From: Thiomicrorhabdus indica
GTDB taxonomy: Bacteria; Pseudomonadota; Gammaproteobacteria; Thiomicrospirales; Thiomicrospiraceae
Reading direction: 5' to 3'
Length of the DNA stretch: 64,000 bases
Assembly: GCF_004293625.1 (NCBI RefSeq)
Contig: NZ_CP033040.1
Coordinates: forward strand, 1,922,001 to 1,986,000
Shown here: positions 42,968 to 51,948 of the stretch, one piece after another
Layout: every line of letters starts with the position of its first letter
Numbering within the stretch: position 1 is the stretch's first letter
The notes under the pieces: model-generated
What the model saw: the letters and a program-made list of their open reading frames with translations, nothing else
The model's database searches: none
Told to the model about the DNA's origin: nothing
Made by a program: the position numbers and the translations under genes

Positions 42968-45900
42968 TTAGAAGAACAACAGACCAGAGGTGGCAAAATC
43001 ATTGATCTGACTTTCGCCTGTTAAGGTAATGGTCACATCCGCGAATTCCAGATATTCAATATTCACCAGCGTATCCGTACCTTCTGTCGCATGACTGACT
43101 TGCCATTGTGGCGTGCCGTCTTCGGTATTTTCCAGTTGTGTAATGCTGTATTCGGCATAGTCATAGGCGAACACGGCAATGTCCGTTCCGACACCGCCGT
43201 CAATGAGGTCGTTTCCGGTACCGCCGAAGAGTATATCGTCACCTGCATCGCCATAGAGCTGGTCATCACCTCCGCGACTGCCAACAGTATCATTCCCATC
43301 ACCCGCATGTAGCTCATCGTCTTCGGCACCTAGGACAATATTCTGACCACTGCCGCCGGCAAAGACGATGTTACTGCCTTCTCCTCCACGAACTTGGACA
43401 TCTCCGACAATAATGGCAAATTCAATATTATCGAGATCAAGCACTGTGCCAGCCGGTAGTTGACTCGCATCAATCACCATGACTTCGGTTTTGTCATTCC
43501 CTTCGACACCACTGACTTGAATCGGTTGTGATGGCGCTTCATCGCTTGATGAACTAAACGTCACTTGATTCAACCAGCCGGCACCCTTACCATTCAACCA
43601 TTGGTCGAGTCCATTAATCATTGAAAACCAATCAGATTCGGGCGCTGAATCTCTCAGTAAATACAATGCATCTCGGAAGCTGGTTTGATCAACCGCGGTC
43701 TCATTACTGCGTGCCGTCACACCAATTCCTTCTGGAAGCCTTAGGGTGGTGACTGGATTGTTATCGGCATCAAAGTGTAATGGGATGTCGGCCAGATCAC
43801 TACTCTCGTCGGTGTTCTGTCGGCCGGCCGGTATAGGGTTAATAATGATTTTATTCACAGTCTGACCGTTTTCGGTGACTTCGTCTTGCTCGACCGTCAC
43901 CCCATCAATTATATTTGTTGGGGCCTCTGTGGGAGCCTCAGTAGGTGCTTCGGTCGGAGGCTCCGTTGGTTCTGGTGTTGGAGGCGGTGGTGGTGACGTG
44001 ACATTGATTGTCACGGTATCACTGGCTGTTCCTGCACCATCCTCTCCGCCATCGGCAAGTGTGATGTCAAAGGTGACTGCCCCCGTTGTTCCTGCCGCTT
44101 CAAAGGTTAATAAATCATTATCAATGTCGGCTTGGGTAAAGGTTTGCCCCTGTGTTAAAGCGACATTATTAAGCAGTAAGGTTCCACTGGTTGGGAGTGT
44201 ATCCAATGTGTAGGTGAGCTCGGCACCATCATCGTCTGGGTCACCTTCGTTTAGGTGTGTATTATTAATGGTGACCGTGTTATTCGTTTGCACATTTGGA
44301 CCACTGTTGGTGGCAATGGTCGGCGCATCGTTGACGGCCGTAATATCAATATTGACGGTCGGATTCGGCGAAAGCGCAGCACCGATTGCATCGACAGCAC
44401 TTATGGTGAGAGTTGCTGAGTCATCACCCGACACATCTAAATCACCGGTATATTGAATATTGCTCGCGGTGTCTAAGTAGGTGTTAATATCCGCAGCCGT
44501 TCCTTCAAGGGTAATGGTTTGAGCATTGACCAACGTCTCTGTTACGCCTGAGCCAGTAGCTGCGCCATCCGCCGGAGTTGCGAAGCTACCGGCCGATGCG
44601 GTTAAGGTCACAGTGATGTTATTACTCTCTGGATCGGCAAACTCGACAGAGGATAAATCAACATTCGAAGCAGTGTCTTCTGTAACGGTCACATCGGTCA
44701 CGCCATTCAGATTCACCGTAGGCGCATCATTGGTGGGGGTAATCGTGACCGTTGCTTGATTTGTTCCAGTGGAATCACTGGTGCCATCATTGAAGGTATA
44801 GTCCAGAGTGACGGTTGCAGGCGGTGTATCAGAGGTATTTGAGTAGGCAATGTTTTGCAAAACACTGTTCACAATGGCACTGGTTGCACTGCTGTTAAAC
44901 GTTAAGACTAATGTTCCTGAAGCATTCGTTGTCACGGTTCCGACGGTGACACTGTTGTAAGTAAAGTCTTGTCCTTGGGTTAAAGTGCCAAGCTGTCCAT
45001 TATGACTGAATACATCTTCTGCGTTGGCACCGCCATTACGTGCAATCGTAATCGATGCGCCATCAAAGTTACCATTCCCACCATTCAGTGCATCCTGCTC
45101 GGTATCGGAAACGGTTACGTCGCTGTCAATCACCACGGCTGAACCATCTTCAATAAAGGTGGCGCCGCCATTTAAATCCGCAAACACTGGTGCATCGTTG
45201 GGTGATTGGAAAGTAATCAGGGTATCCGGACCGCTGTCTTCAACCGTATAGGCTAGGTTAGCGCCAGCACCATTGGTTAAAGCCATTGACATTTCAGGGG
45301 TTGCAAATGTCGTGGCGTCGGCGTCGGTATCAATTTCTAAGACACTGGTTCCATTAAAGCGGACATTGGTGGTTGTGAGTCCAGTAATACCGGTAATGAG
45401 AAGCTTATCGCCTATCTCTAAGTCGGAAATGGTATCGCCATTTAAACTACTTACAGAACCTTTAAACGTATCGGCGCCATCGCCACCGGTTAAGGTATCT
45501 GCACTTGATCCAACGACCATTGTGTCATCGCCGGTGCTACCCGTGACAGAATGCCCACTGTCGCTGAGCGTAATGGTATTGGCCGCGTTTAAGACATAAT
45601 TTTCCACATCACTGTGCGCATTGACCCCGCCGGTAGAATTACTAATAGTAATCTGATTGGTGCCGGTTGCTGTAATGGTGCCGTTAACGGAATTGTTTTG
45701 CGCTTCGGTCATGGTGACGCTGGCACCGGAGTCGAGAGTGAGGTTGGTGATTCCTGTTAACATTGCTGAGGCAATGGAGCTACCGTCGCCCATTTGTAAG
45801 GTATCATCACCATTATTACCCATTAAAGTGCCGGTGAAATTTAACGCACCAATATTAATTGTATCGGAATCACCATTACTGCCCACATTGACTATGGTAG

Positions 45901-48577
45901 TCGCTTCTGTCACGGTAATGGTACGACTATTCGTCGAATCATCACCTACCAGATAGTATTCAATATTTGCAAGCGTCGTAAAATCGCCATCGCCTGAAAC
46001 GTGAATCAATTCATTACCTGCAGCCGAAACGCTACTAAATTGCGCTAGTTGTGTCGCTGCGAGTTCTACGTTTGCATCGTTGTCTAATGTCAGATTTTCA
46101 AAGTTCGATACGGTTGCACCTGAAATATCTGCCCCTGTTTTTAGCCACAATCTATCGGTTCCAGAACCTCCATTTAAGGTTCCTGTTGCGGTTAATGCGC
46201 CTACAATCACCGTATCACTACCAGAGCTCCCGGTAACATTTTGTCCAGCTGCACCAAGAGTGAAGGTCGTGTCTTGGTTTAAAACATAGGTTTCAATTGC
46301 AGCCTTTCCCGTCATGGTTGTGAGGGAGGAACTAATGGTAATTTGCTCATTACCTGCCGCAGTGATTGCTGAAAAATCATTATGTTGCGCAGCCGTCATA
46401 GTGACACTGGCACCCGTATCTAGCGTTAAGTTTTCAATATTTGCAAGTGTTGCACCCGAAATTGAGCTACCATCGCCCATTTTTAGGGTGTCATTGAAGG
46501 TACCTTCACCACTCAGTGTTCCGGAGTAATTAAGGTTGCCAATGTCAAACGTCACCGCATCCGTCGAACTTGTTGCGGTCACATTGGTATTCGATTGTGC
46601 GACCGTAATGGTTCGGCTATTGGTTGAATCATCGCCTGCGACAAAATTTTCAATATTAGCAAGCATGGTAAAGTCACCATCACCATTTACATTCATCGTC
46701 TCAGTACCGGCTGCAGTGATTGTTCCAGTGAATTGCGCTAGCTGACTCGCAGCAATGGTCACTGTTGCATCATTGGCTAATGTCAGATTTTCAAAGTTCT
46801 GTAGCGTGGTCATGTTGCTAAGATTAACGCCTGTGACCACACTTAGGGTATCCGTGCCACCTTGCCCATCGGCAATGGAGCCAACTTCATGACCTTGAGT
46901 GCTGATAATAATGGTCTCGTCACTTGAATCTGTCGTGATATAGGGCGTCAAATTCGTACTATTCGAGGTATTAAAGCCAGCGCCAGTTGAGGTGGCAGAT
47001 GTGATATCGGTAATATCTAAATTAACCGTGGAAGTCGCAGAATCAATGGTTCCATCATTGGCTTTAATGGAAAGTGTAGCAGCATTATCTCCGCTGGCAT
47101 TAGCTGAACCGGTATATTGAATATTAGAAACGGTGTCTAAATAGGTATTAATATTGGCAGCCGTACCTGATAGGGTCATCGTGCCTGTTCCTGAACCGCC
47201 GACGGTCACACTACCGCCGCTAGATGCTGCCAAGGTTCCTGATGAAGCGATCAGAGAGACCGTTAAACTATCGTCATTTTCATCGGCGAAGGTGACATCT
47301 TTTAAATCAATATTTGAAGCGATCTCTTCGGTGACGGTAATATCGGTCGGTTGCCCAGAAATAGTTGGAGCCAAATTGTTTGCAACCGTATAAGTAGCAT
47401 TATTAGTACCTGTTGGTGTGGTATTGGTTAAAGCATTGCCATAACTATCAATAATATTTTGAGTGCCTGAGAATGATAAGGTAACTGTGCTATTTAAGTC
47501 TGCAAGATTTCCCCCTGATAGAGTTACATCATAGATGCTACCCCCTGGAAAAGAAGTAATATTTACTGATGCAGTTGTGCCCGATACGCTGAAGTCATTA
47601 GCATCGACATTACTTACCGCTTCATCAAAAGTTACCCTGTAGACTAATGTGTCCGCATCAGTGGTTTCAGTTGATGGAGATAGTCTTTCAATTGAAACAA
47701 CCCTAGGGGCTGTTGTATCAGCTGGCGGATCAGTGTTGTAAATGAGATTATCAATACCGTCTGATGCGGTTCCACCGGAGCTAAACCACTTTAACCAAGT
47801 AATTCCGTTCCAATTCAGAGTAATGGTTCCAGTTCCTGAATATAATTTTGCATGCCCAAGATCTGATTTAACCTCGTAAGTTTCTTCCCCACCGAATTGA
47901 TTAGCGTCAAAACTTATGACATTAAATGTTCCAGTGTTGACGGTAATTGTGCCAGGAGTTGAACCATTAAGATTTGTAAGCCAAATTTCTTGGTTGTCTG
48001 TTTCCCAGTTGGCAAACGTAAACCCTGGCTCACTTGCTCCGGCGCTAAAAGTCATTGTTTGATTTGCAAGGTTTTGTGCGTAATTTGTCAGAGCTAAACT
48101 CATAACCTCAATATTGTCAGAAGACTGTTCTAAAACCCAATTTCCCCCTTTATCAATAGCGCCTGTCAAATCATCGGAAGCAGCTATATCGGCATCCGTT
48201 GCCTGAGCAAGTTTGCCGATAAAATCCACACCGGTTTCAGTGGCGGCGACATTACAGCCGTACAGCAAAATATCGCCGTTTTCGCTCAGACTCTGTTGAA
48301 TGACTGCCAGCTCGTCACTGTAGTTTGCAAGCGTGTCGGAATTTAAGACTTCACCCCCCAAAAAGACTTGACCGTCCGCGCCATGCGAAAGAATATGCAA
48401 TGCTTCAATATCTGACCGGCCGGTAAGCTTTTCTGCCAGTTGCTCAAAACCATCGCCCTCAGCAGAAATTAAAATAACTTCCAAGCCTTGTGCTTTCGCA
48501 CCTTCAACCAGTGTTTGATAGTCTTGGACGGTTTGGTCAATGACCGCGATTTGATTTTGACGAACTTCTGAAGACAT
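42968..48577 (-). CDS. Giant RTX-type surface protein with DUF4347 and Ig-like repeats
   Basis: The 1869-aa protein starts with a DUF4347 domain (about 8-165, with HILSHGADGQVFLGG and DILLYGCNVAAT). It continues with cadherin/Ig-like domains (about 295-520 and 1090-1480). A block of about 520-1090 has two-and-a-half imperfect ~200-residue repeats (SGATLANIENLTLDTGASV, then STNSRTITV). A PTEPPTEAPTEAPTEAPT linker and C-terminal RTX nonapeptides (HAGDGNDTV, LYGDAGDDILFGGTGND) follow. It has no N-terminal signal peptide and ends LLFF, as expected for type I secretion. No transporter genes are nearby. Confidence 0.88.
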   Translation of the reverse strand: MSSEVRQNQIAVIDQTVQDYQTLVEGAKAQGLEVILISAEGDGFEQLAEKLTGRSDIEALHILSHGADGQVFLGGEVLNSDTLANYSDELAVIQQSLSENGDILLYGCNVAATETGVDFIGKLAQATDADIAASDDLTGAIDKGGNWVLEQSSDNIEVMSLALTNYAQNLANQTMTFSAGASEPGFTFANWETDNQEIWLTNLNGSTPGTITVNTGTFNVISFDANQFGGEETYEVKSDLGHAKLYSGTGTITLNWNGITWLKWFSSGGTASDGIDNLIYNTDPPADTTAPRVVSIERLSPSTETTDADTLVYRVTFDEAVSNVDANDFSVSGTTASVNITSFPGGSIYDVTLSGGNLADLNSTVTLSFSGTQNIIDSYGNALTNTTPTGTNNATYTVANNLAPTISGQPTDITVTEEIASNIDLKDVTFADENDDSLTVSLIASSGTLAASSGGSVTVGGSGTGTMTLSGTAANINTYLDTVSNIQYTGSANASGDNAATLSIKANDGTIDSATSTVNLDITDITSATSTGAGFNTSNSTNLTPYITTDSSDETIIISTQGHEVGSIADGQGGTDTLSVVTGVNLSNMTTLQNFENLTLANDATVTIAASQLAQFTGTITAAGTETMNVNGDGDFTMLANIENFVAGDDSTNSRTITVAQSNTNVTATSSTDAVTFDIGNLNYSGTLSGEGTFNDTLKMGDGSSISGATLANIENLTLDTGASVTMTAAQHNDFSAITAAGNEQITISSSLTTMTGKAAIETYVLNQDTTFTLGAAGQNVTGSSGSDTVIVGALTATGTLNGGSGTDRLWLKTGADISGATVSNFENLTLDNDANVELAATQLAQFSSVSAAGNELIHVSGDGDFTTLANIEYYLVGDDSTNSRTITVTEATTIVNVGSNGDSDTINIGALNFTGTLMGNNGDDTLQMGDGSSIASAMLTGITNLTLDSGASVTMTEAQNNSVNGTITATGTNQITISNSTGGVNAHSDVENYVLNAANTITLSDSGHSVTGSTGDDTMVVGSSADTLTGGDGADTFKGSVSSLNGDTISDLEIGDKLLITGITGLTTTNVRFNGTSVLEIDTDADATTFATPEMSMALTNGAGANLAYTVEDSGPDTLITFQSPNDAPVFADLNGGATFIEDGSAVVIDSDVTVSDTEQDALNGGNGNFDGASITIARNGGANAEDVFSHNGQLGTLTQGQDFTYNSVTVGTVTTNASGTLVLTFNSSATSAIVNSVLQNIAYSNTSDTPPATVTLDYTFNDGTSDSTGTNQATVTITPTNDAPTVNLNGVTDVTVTEDTASNVDLSSVEFADPESNNITVTLTASAGSFATPADGAATGSGVTETLVNAQTITLEGTAADINTYLDTASNIQYTGDLDVSGDDSATLTISAVDAIGAALSPNPTVNIDITAVNDAPTIATNSGPNVQTNNTVTINNTHLNEGDPDDDGAELTYTLDTLPTSGTLLLNNVALTQGQTFTQADIDNDLLTFEAAGTTGAVTFDITLADGGEDGAGTASDTVTINVTSPPPPPTPEPTEPPTEAPTEAPTEAPTNIIDGVTVEQDEVTENGQTVNKIIINPIPAGRQNTDESSDLADIPLHFDADNNPVTTLRLPEGIGVTARSNETAVDQTSFRDALYLLRDSAPESDWFSMINGLDQWLNGKGAGWLNQVTFSSSSDEAPSQPIQVSGVEGNDKTEVMVIDASQLPAGTVLDLDNIEFAIIVGDVQVRGGEGSNIVFAGGSGQNIVLGAEDDELHAGDGNDTVGSRGGDDQLYGDAGDDILFGGTGNDLIDGGVGTDIAVFAYDYAEYSITQLENTEDGTPQWQVSHATEGTDTLVNIEYLEFADVTITLTGESQINDFATSGLLFF
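43823..43832. repeat. GCCGGCCGGT, one-mismatch palindrome inside the adhesin gene
   Basis: Nine of ten positions match. It encodes Pro-Ala-Gly in IPAGRQ at about residue 1582, just after the PTEAP linker. Confidence 0.8.
48415..48424. repeat. ACCGGCCGGT palindrome inside the adhesin gene
   Basis: Perfect decamer encoding Thr-Gly-Arg in KLTGRSD at about residue 52, inside the DUF4347 domain. Confidence 0.95.
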
Positions 48578-49270
48578 AGAACACCTCTATATTTAGCAAG
48601 ACTTTTTATAATTGAAATACAAGAATCATAACCAAAAAATAAATGCAGATTGATTAAAAACCCTAAAAAAAATTAAGGTTATTTAAAAATAGCTCATAAA
48701 ATAACTGAAAAACAATTGGAATTGCAACAGTTTCTTCTTAACCTGAGTGCTGGAAAAACCTTTTGTGCGCGGTGCATAAATAACCACAATGCGCTGTTCT
48801 GCTAGAGCTGTTTGCAGTGCTTGCTTTTTGAGCACAATCGTCTTTATTTAAGTTTTCAATCAAGATCTACAGCGGCTTATGTGCCTGACATAGGGTTGCA
48901 AAATGAGCGCTTCGTCCATAGCATTGAGAACGATTGTCGTTGCCTCTTGAACATTTCCATGAAACTACTTAGCAACGGTTTGAACATGTCATAACTGATC
49001 ACCTGATGAAAAGCTCATTGCAAAAAATAATGTCGCTCTAGGTAGGAATGTTCTATAAGTATGACGGCAGAGCTAAAAAAGCTTTTAAGTTCATAAACTA
49101 AAGTGAAATCTGTTTAATCTTAGTTTGAGTTTTTAAATGAAAAAATTGAGCTGTAAAGCCTTCAATCTTCTTGCTTCACACTAAACAAAAGCTAAACGCT
49201 ATAAATTAGATCGAAAAATACACAAAAAATATTAGAAGATATGGCCTTCTATTCATAGAGAGTCCAGTCA
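48578..49270. other. 693-bp spacer between the adhesin and GNAT genes, possible pseudogene remnant
   Basis: Both flanking genes point outward from this spacer, so promoters for each should lie here; none is convincing. On the minus strand 48683-48847 is open for 54 codons without a start. It has a plausible coding pattern (KKQALQTALAEQRIVVIYAP), bounded by in-frame stops, which suggests a decayed gene fragment. No IS end is visible. Confidence 0.35.
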
Positions 49271-49768
49271 ATGCAAATTATTGAAGTCAAGACATTAGAG
49301 GAAGTTCAAATCCTATCAAACTTAGCCCAAGAGATATGGCATCAACATTTCACGTCAATAATCGGTCAGGATCAAGTCTCATATATGCTCAAACACTATC
49401 AAAGCACAGAAGCGATTTGGAAGCAGATTCAAACAGGTGCAGAGTATTATTTTTTAAAGATTTCACAAATACCCGTTGCTTACATTTGCTTGATTGCCGA
49501 TTCAAATAAAAATCGCATGATGCTTAGCAAACTGTATGTCAAAGATTCTGAACGTGGTAAAGGTTTAGGAAAATCTCTACTCCAGTTTTCAGAAACGCGT
49601 GCGATCCAGAAGAACTGTAACGACTTATGGTTAACTGTAAACCGTTTTAACGCAGACTCCATTGAGTGGTACAGTCGCCAAGGGTTCGTGGTGATAGATG
49701 AGGTAAAAAAAGATATTGGTCAGGGATATTTTATGGATGACTATATGTCCCGTCCTGAAATAAGTTGA
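49271..49768 (+). CDS. GNAT acetyltransferase whose last codons come from an inserted IS
   Basis: The 165-aa product is a GNAT N-acetyltransferase: motif A YVKDSERGKGLGKSLL (about 92-107), then NADSIEWYSRQGFVVI. The gene is intact to Tyr158. An IS3-family element inserted there, and the last seven codons (MSRPEIS) are IS sequence. Across the IS the original frame continues as IMEKAL and a stop (51065-51084). Removing the IS and one copy of the 3-bp target duplication restores a 164-aa protein. The core domain is complete, so it may still function. It converges on flgH. Confidence 0.88.
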   Translation: MQIIEVKTLEEVQILSNLAQEIWHQHFTSIIGQDQVSYMLKHYQSTEAIWKQIQTGAEYYFLKISQIPVAYICLIADSNKNRMMLSKLYVKDSERGKGLGKSLLQFSETRAIQKNCNDLWLTVNRFNADSIEWYSRQGFVVIDEVKKDIGQGYFMDDYMSRPEIS

Positions 49769-49776
49769 CACTTTTT

Positions 49777-50511
49777 TCAGGTAAAAAACGCTCGATGAAC
49801 TTCATCGGGCGTTTTGTATTTTAACGCCAAGTGTGGACGTTGAGTATTGTAGATTTCAATCGACTCTTTCACCATTTGTCGAGCCTGATCAACATCCTTT
49901 GGCTTGGTTAATAAAAACTCATTCTTCAGAATCCCGTTCACTCTCTCCGCCAAAGCGTTTTGATAGCAATCATAACCATCCGTCATCGAACAGATAATGC
50001 CATGTTTTTCATGGAACACTTGATAAGGTTTTGAACAGTACTGAATCCCTCTATCCGAGTGATGAATGAGTGCCCCTTTTCCTAATCTATTTTTCACTGC
50101 GTTCTTTAATGCCTGAAGGACTGGTTGAGCATGCAAAGTGTCGTGCACATGGTAGCCAACGATCTTACGAGAACAGGCATCGGTGACTAAGCTGAGATAG
50201 GCCTGGCCGTGTTGTACTGGTAAATAGGTAATGTCTGCAACCCAGAGTTTCTCTGGCGCTTTGGCTAAACGCCTTTGCCCCTGCTCTTTGATGAGATTGG
50301 GGTGCTTATAAAACCGATGATGACTGTGCGTGGTTTTATGATAGGCTCGCTTATTAGGCACTAATAAACGCTGCCAACGTAACAAGTCAAACAACTTGTC
50401 TCGTCCAATCTTCAATCCTTCTTGGGCTTTAGCTAATAGCAAGTTGTGTAGCTTTCGGGTACCAATCCGCGGCTGGCTGATACGTATCGCTTGTACAAAA
50501 TCCAGAATCAT
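49777..50511 (-). CDS. IS3-family transposase OrfB (DDE integrase)
   Basis: The 244-aa ATG-started reading carries the integrase core. The three catalytic residues are visible: Asp in WVADITYLP, Asp in HHSDRGIQY and Glu in LAERVNGILKNEF, in D-D-(35)-E spacing typical of IS3. The frame is open further upstream to about 50630, where it overlaps the end of orfA. The full-length OrfAB transposase is therefore probably made by a -1 frameshift on a run of A (AAAAAC near 50624-50630). Confidence 0.92.
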   Translation of the reverse strand: MILDFVQAIRISQPRIGTRKLHNLLLAKAQEGLKIGRDKLFDLLRWQRLLVPNKRAYHKTTHSHHRFYKHPNLIKEQGQRRLAKAPEKLWVADITYLPVQHGQAYLSLVTDACSRKIVGYHVHDTLHAQPVLQALKNAVKNRLGKGALIHHSDRGIQYCSKPYQVFHEKHGIICSMTDGYDCYQNALAERVNGILKNEFLLTKPKDVDQARQMVKESIEIYNTQRPHLALKYKTPDEVHRAFFT

Positions 50512-50597
50512 CCGGTATTGCTTTTCTTTGAGCCGCTGCCTTTGTAATCCTTGGTAGTAAGCCTGACGGCTTATCTGTAAGAATCGACAAGCATTGC

Positions 50598-51008
50598 TTA
50601 TGTTGAGCCCTTGGATCTGTTTTTGATCGATAACTCGGCTAACCGCTTTTTTGTCAAGCTAACTCCAAAGTCCTCTTTCATGACTTTGACGACGCCTTCA
50701 AAGAATTGGGCTTTGAGTTTTTCTTCGGCGAGTTCTTGTTCAAGCTCTTTAATGCGCTGCTCTGGCGTCTTTTCAGCTTTAGTCGTCGGCATAATGATTC
50801 CTCGAAGATGTCGGTTAATGGCGTTGGCGTCAGACCAATTTAACTTACCATGCTTTCTAAGCCAAACTAAAACGGTAGATCGTCCTTGGATACCATAATG
50901 TGCTTGCGCTTGTTTATAAGTCATTTCGCCTTTTTCGACTTGGTCTACAACGGACAATTTAAAAGCGAGGGAATAATCGCGCTGTGTGCGCTTAGTGTTT
51001 GAAGACAT
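50598..51008 (-). CDS. IS3-family transposase OrfA (helix-turn-helix)
   Basis: The 136-aa product is an IS3 OrfA. Its N-terminal helix-turn-helix reads YSLAFKLSVVDQVEKGEMTY, then QAQAHYGIQGRSTVLVWLRKHG. A C-terminal Leu/Glu-rich coiled coil follows (EQRIKELEQELAEEKLKAQ). It binds the IS ends and joins OrfB through the frameshift at its 3' end. Confidence 0.9.
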   Translation of the reverse strand: MSSNTKRTQRDYSLAFKLSVVDQVEKGEMTYKQAQAHYGIQGRSTVLVWLRKHGKLNWSDANAINRHLRGIIMPTTKAEKTPEQRIKELEQELAEEKLKAQFFEGVVKVMKEDFGVSLTKKRLAELSIKNRSKGST

Positions 51009-51064
51009 TACTTTTTCCTTTTCGGTTCAGAAAAAGTGTCAATCTTATTTAGGACGGGTCAATA

Positions 51065-51084
51065 TTATGGAAAAAGCCCTGTAA
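51065..51084 (+). pseudogene. Displaced 3' end of the GNAT gene
   Basis: After the right IS end and target duplication, the original reading frame resumes: the split Ile codon, then Met-Glu-Lys-Ala-Leu and TAA. Joined to 49271-49745 it completes the acetyltransferase C-terminus (DDYIMEKAL). This is a common GNAT ending. Confidence 0.8.
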
Positions 51085-51120
51085 ATAACAGCTAATAATG
51101 CTTCTTTAAATTGTTTGCTA

Positions 51121-51154
51121 GAAAATTAAATGGGAGGATTCAAAAATCCCCCAT
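51121..51154 (-). terminator. intrinsic terminator after flgH
   Basis: ATGGGAGGATT and AAATCCCCCAT (51130-51154) form a G+C-rich stem with a three-base loop on minus-strand RNA. An A+U-rich tail follows. It lies about 30 nt after the flgH stop and ends the flgF-G-H operon. Confidence 0.7.
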
Positions 51155-51181
51155 CTACATACGTTAATGTTCAAAATCTCG

Positions 51182-51919
51182 CTAGAACGGCCAGTATTTA
51201 TTAATCCATTGTGTTGCAACACCTTGACGGGCAGTGTCTCCAGCCGCTCCAACATCTTTGTAAACTAAGCGAACATCAGCCACTTTCGTCGATGAAATGG
51301 TATTATCAGGTTGAATATCTTCAGGGCGAATAATTCCAGCAAATTGAACAACTTCGTCGCCATCATGAAGCGTTATCCATTTTTCACCACGAATGACTAA
51401 ATTACCATTTGAAATAACTTCAACGACCGTCACCGCAATTGAACCGCTCAAAGTTGAGTTTTGCTTAATATCAGATTTCCCTGAAAAGGATCCCTCAGAA
51501 CCGTAACCGAGTTTCAACCCTCCTATCGCATCACCAACAACGCCTACTGCATTCCCGATAACACCACCGCCACCGCCAACAGTTAGAGGCGTACTTATCC
51601 CCCAATCTTGGGCATTCGACTTATCGTATTTCGCCTCGTCTTTTTTATTGGCAGACATATTTTCATCCAAAGCAATGGTAATAATATCCCCAATCCGATG
51701 CGCACGTGAGTCATCAAATAAAGTCATAGCGCCAGGCTGATAGAGCGAACCATTATTTGGTTGCGCTTGCTGTGGAATATTCAACGGATAAGCCGGTTCA
51801 TAACTCATTTTTTCAAATCGTTCAGGTGTTGTACTGCTACACCCCGAAAGAATGGAAGCACTGACCAATGCCAGAGCCAAGCCAATCATCTTTTTGGATG
51901 CTTTTAATGTTTTCATCAT
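51182..51919 (-). CDS. flgH: FlgH, L-ring lipoprotein
   Basis: FlgH forms the outer-membrane L-ring. The 245-aa product has a lipoprotein signal with lipobox LSGC (about 24-27). The family core follows: SLYQPGAMTLFDDSRAHRIGDIITI, GNLVIRGEKWI and the C-terminal WINKYWPF. Two adjacent ATGs at 51919 and 51916 follow AGGAG; either could be used. It is last in flgF-G-H and separated from flgI by about 10 kb, although the two are usually adjacent. Confidence 0.96.
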   Translation of the reverse strand: MMKTLKASKKMIGLALALVSASILSGCSSTTPERFEKMSYEPAYPLNIPQQAQPNNGSLYQPGAMTLFDDSRAHRIGDIITIALDENMSANKKDEAKYDKSNAQDWGISTPLTVGGGGGVIGNAVGVVGDAIGGLKLGYGSEGSFSGKSDIKQNSTLSGSIAVTVVEVISNGNLVIRGEKWITLHDGDEVVQFAGIIRPEDIQPDNTISSTKVADVRLVYKDVGAAGDTARQGVATQWINKYWPF

Positions 51920-51935
51920 TTTTCTCCTATTCTTT

Positions 51936-51945
51936 ACCGGCCGGT
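51936..51945. repeat. ACCGGCCGGT palindrome before flgH
   Basis: Perfect decamer in the 29-nt flgG-flgH gap, 17 nt upstream of the flgH start, immediately before its ribosome-binding site. Confidence 0.95.
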
Positions 51946-51948
51946 GTC

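Larger units (their letters stand above)
49746..51061 (-). mobile_element. IS3-family insertion sequence, 1316 bp
   Basis: Terminal inverted repeats of about 34 bp begin TG: left TGTCCCGTCCTGAAATAAG, right (read inward) TGACCCGTCCTAAATAAG, both continuing into TTGACACTTTTT. The flanks share a 3-bp target duplication ATA (49743-49745 and 51062-51064). The element contains orfA and orfB in overlapping frames. It carries none of the ACCGGCCGGT copies seen in the surrounding DNA, consistent with recent arrival. Confidence 0.92.

Noticed and set aside
43909-43975. CRISPR or tandem DNA repeat at the PTEAP region
   Set aside because: The short repeats are codons of a Pro/Thr/Glu/Ala linker in frame with the adhesin, with no spacers.
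43875-47393. Several plus-strand open frames within the adhesin gene
   Set aside because: They are antisense to a long conserved coding frame, have no ribosome-binding sites and consist of low-complexity Val/Ser/Ala sequence typical of shadow frames.
41264-51181. A tRNA-integrated genomic island
   Set aside because: No copy of the tRNA 3' end and no integrase gene is visible near the far end of the accessory block, so an att-site event cannot be supported.
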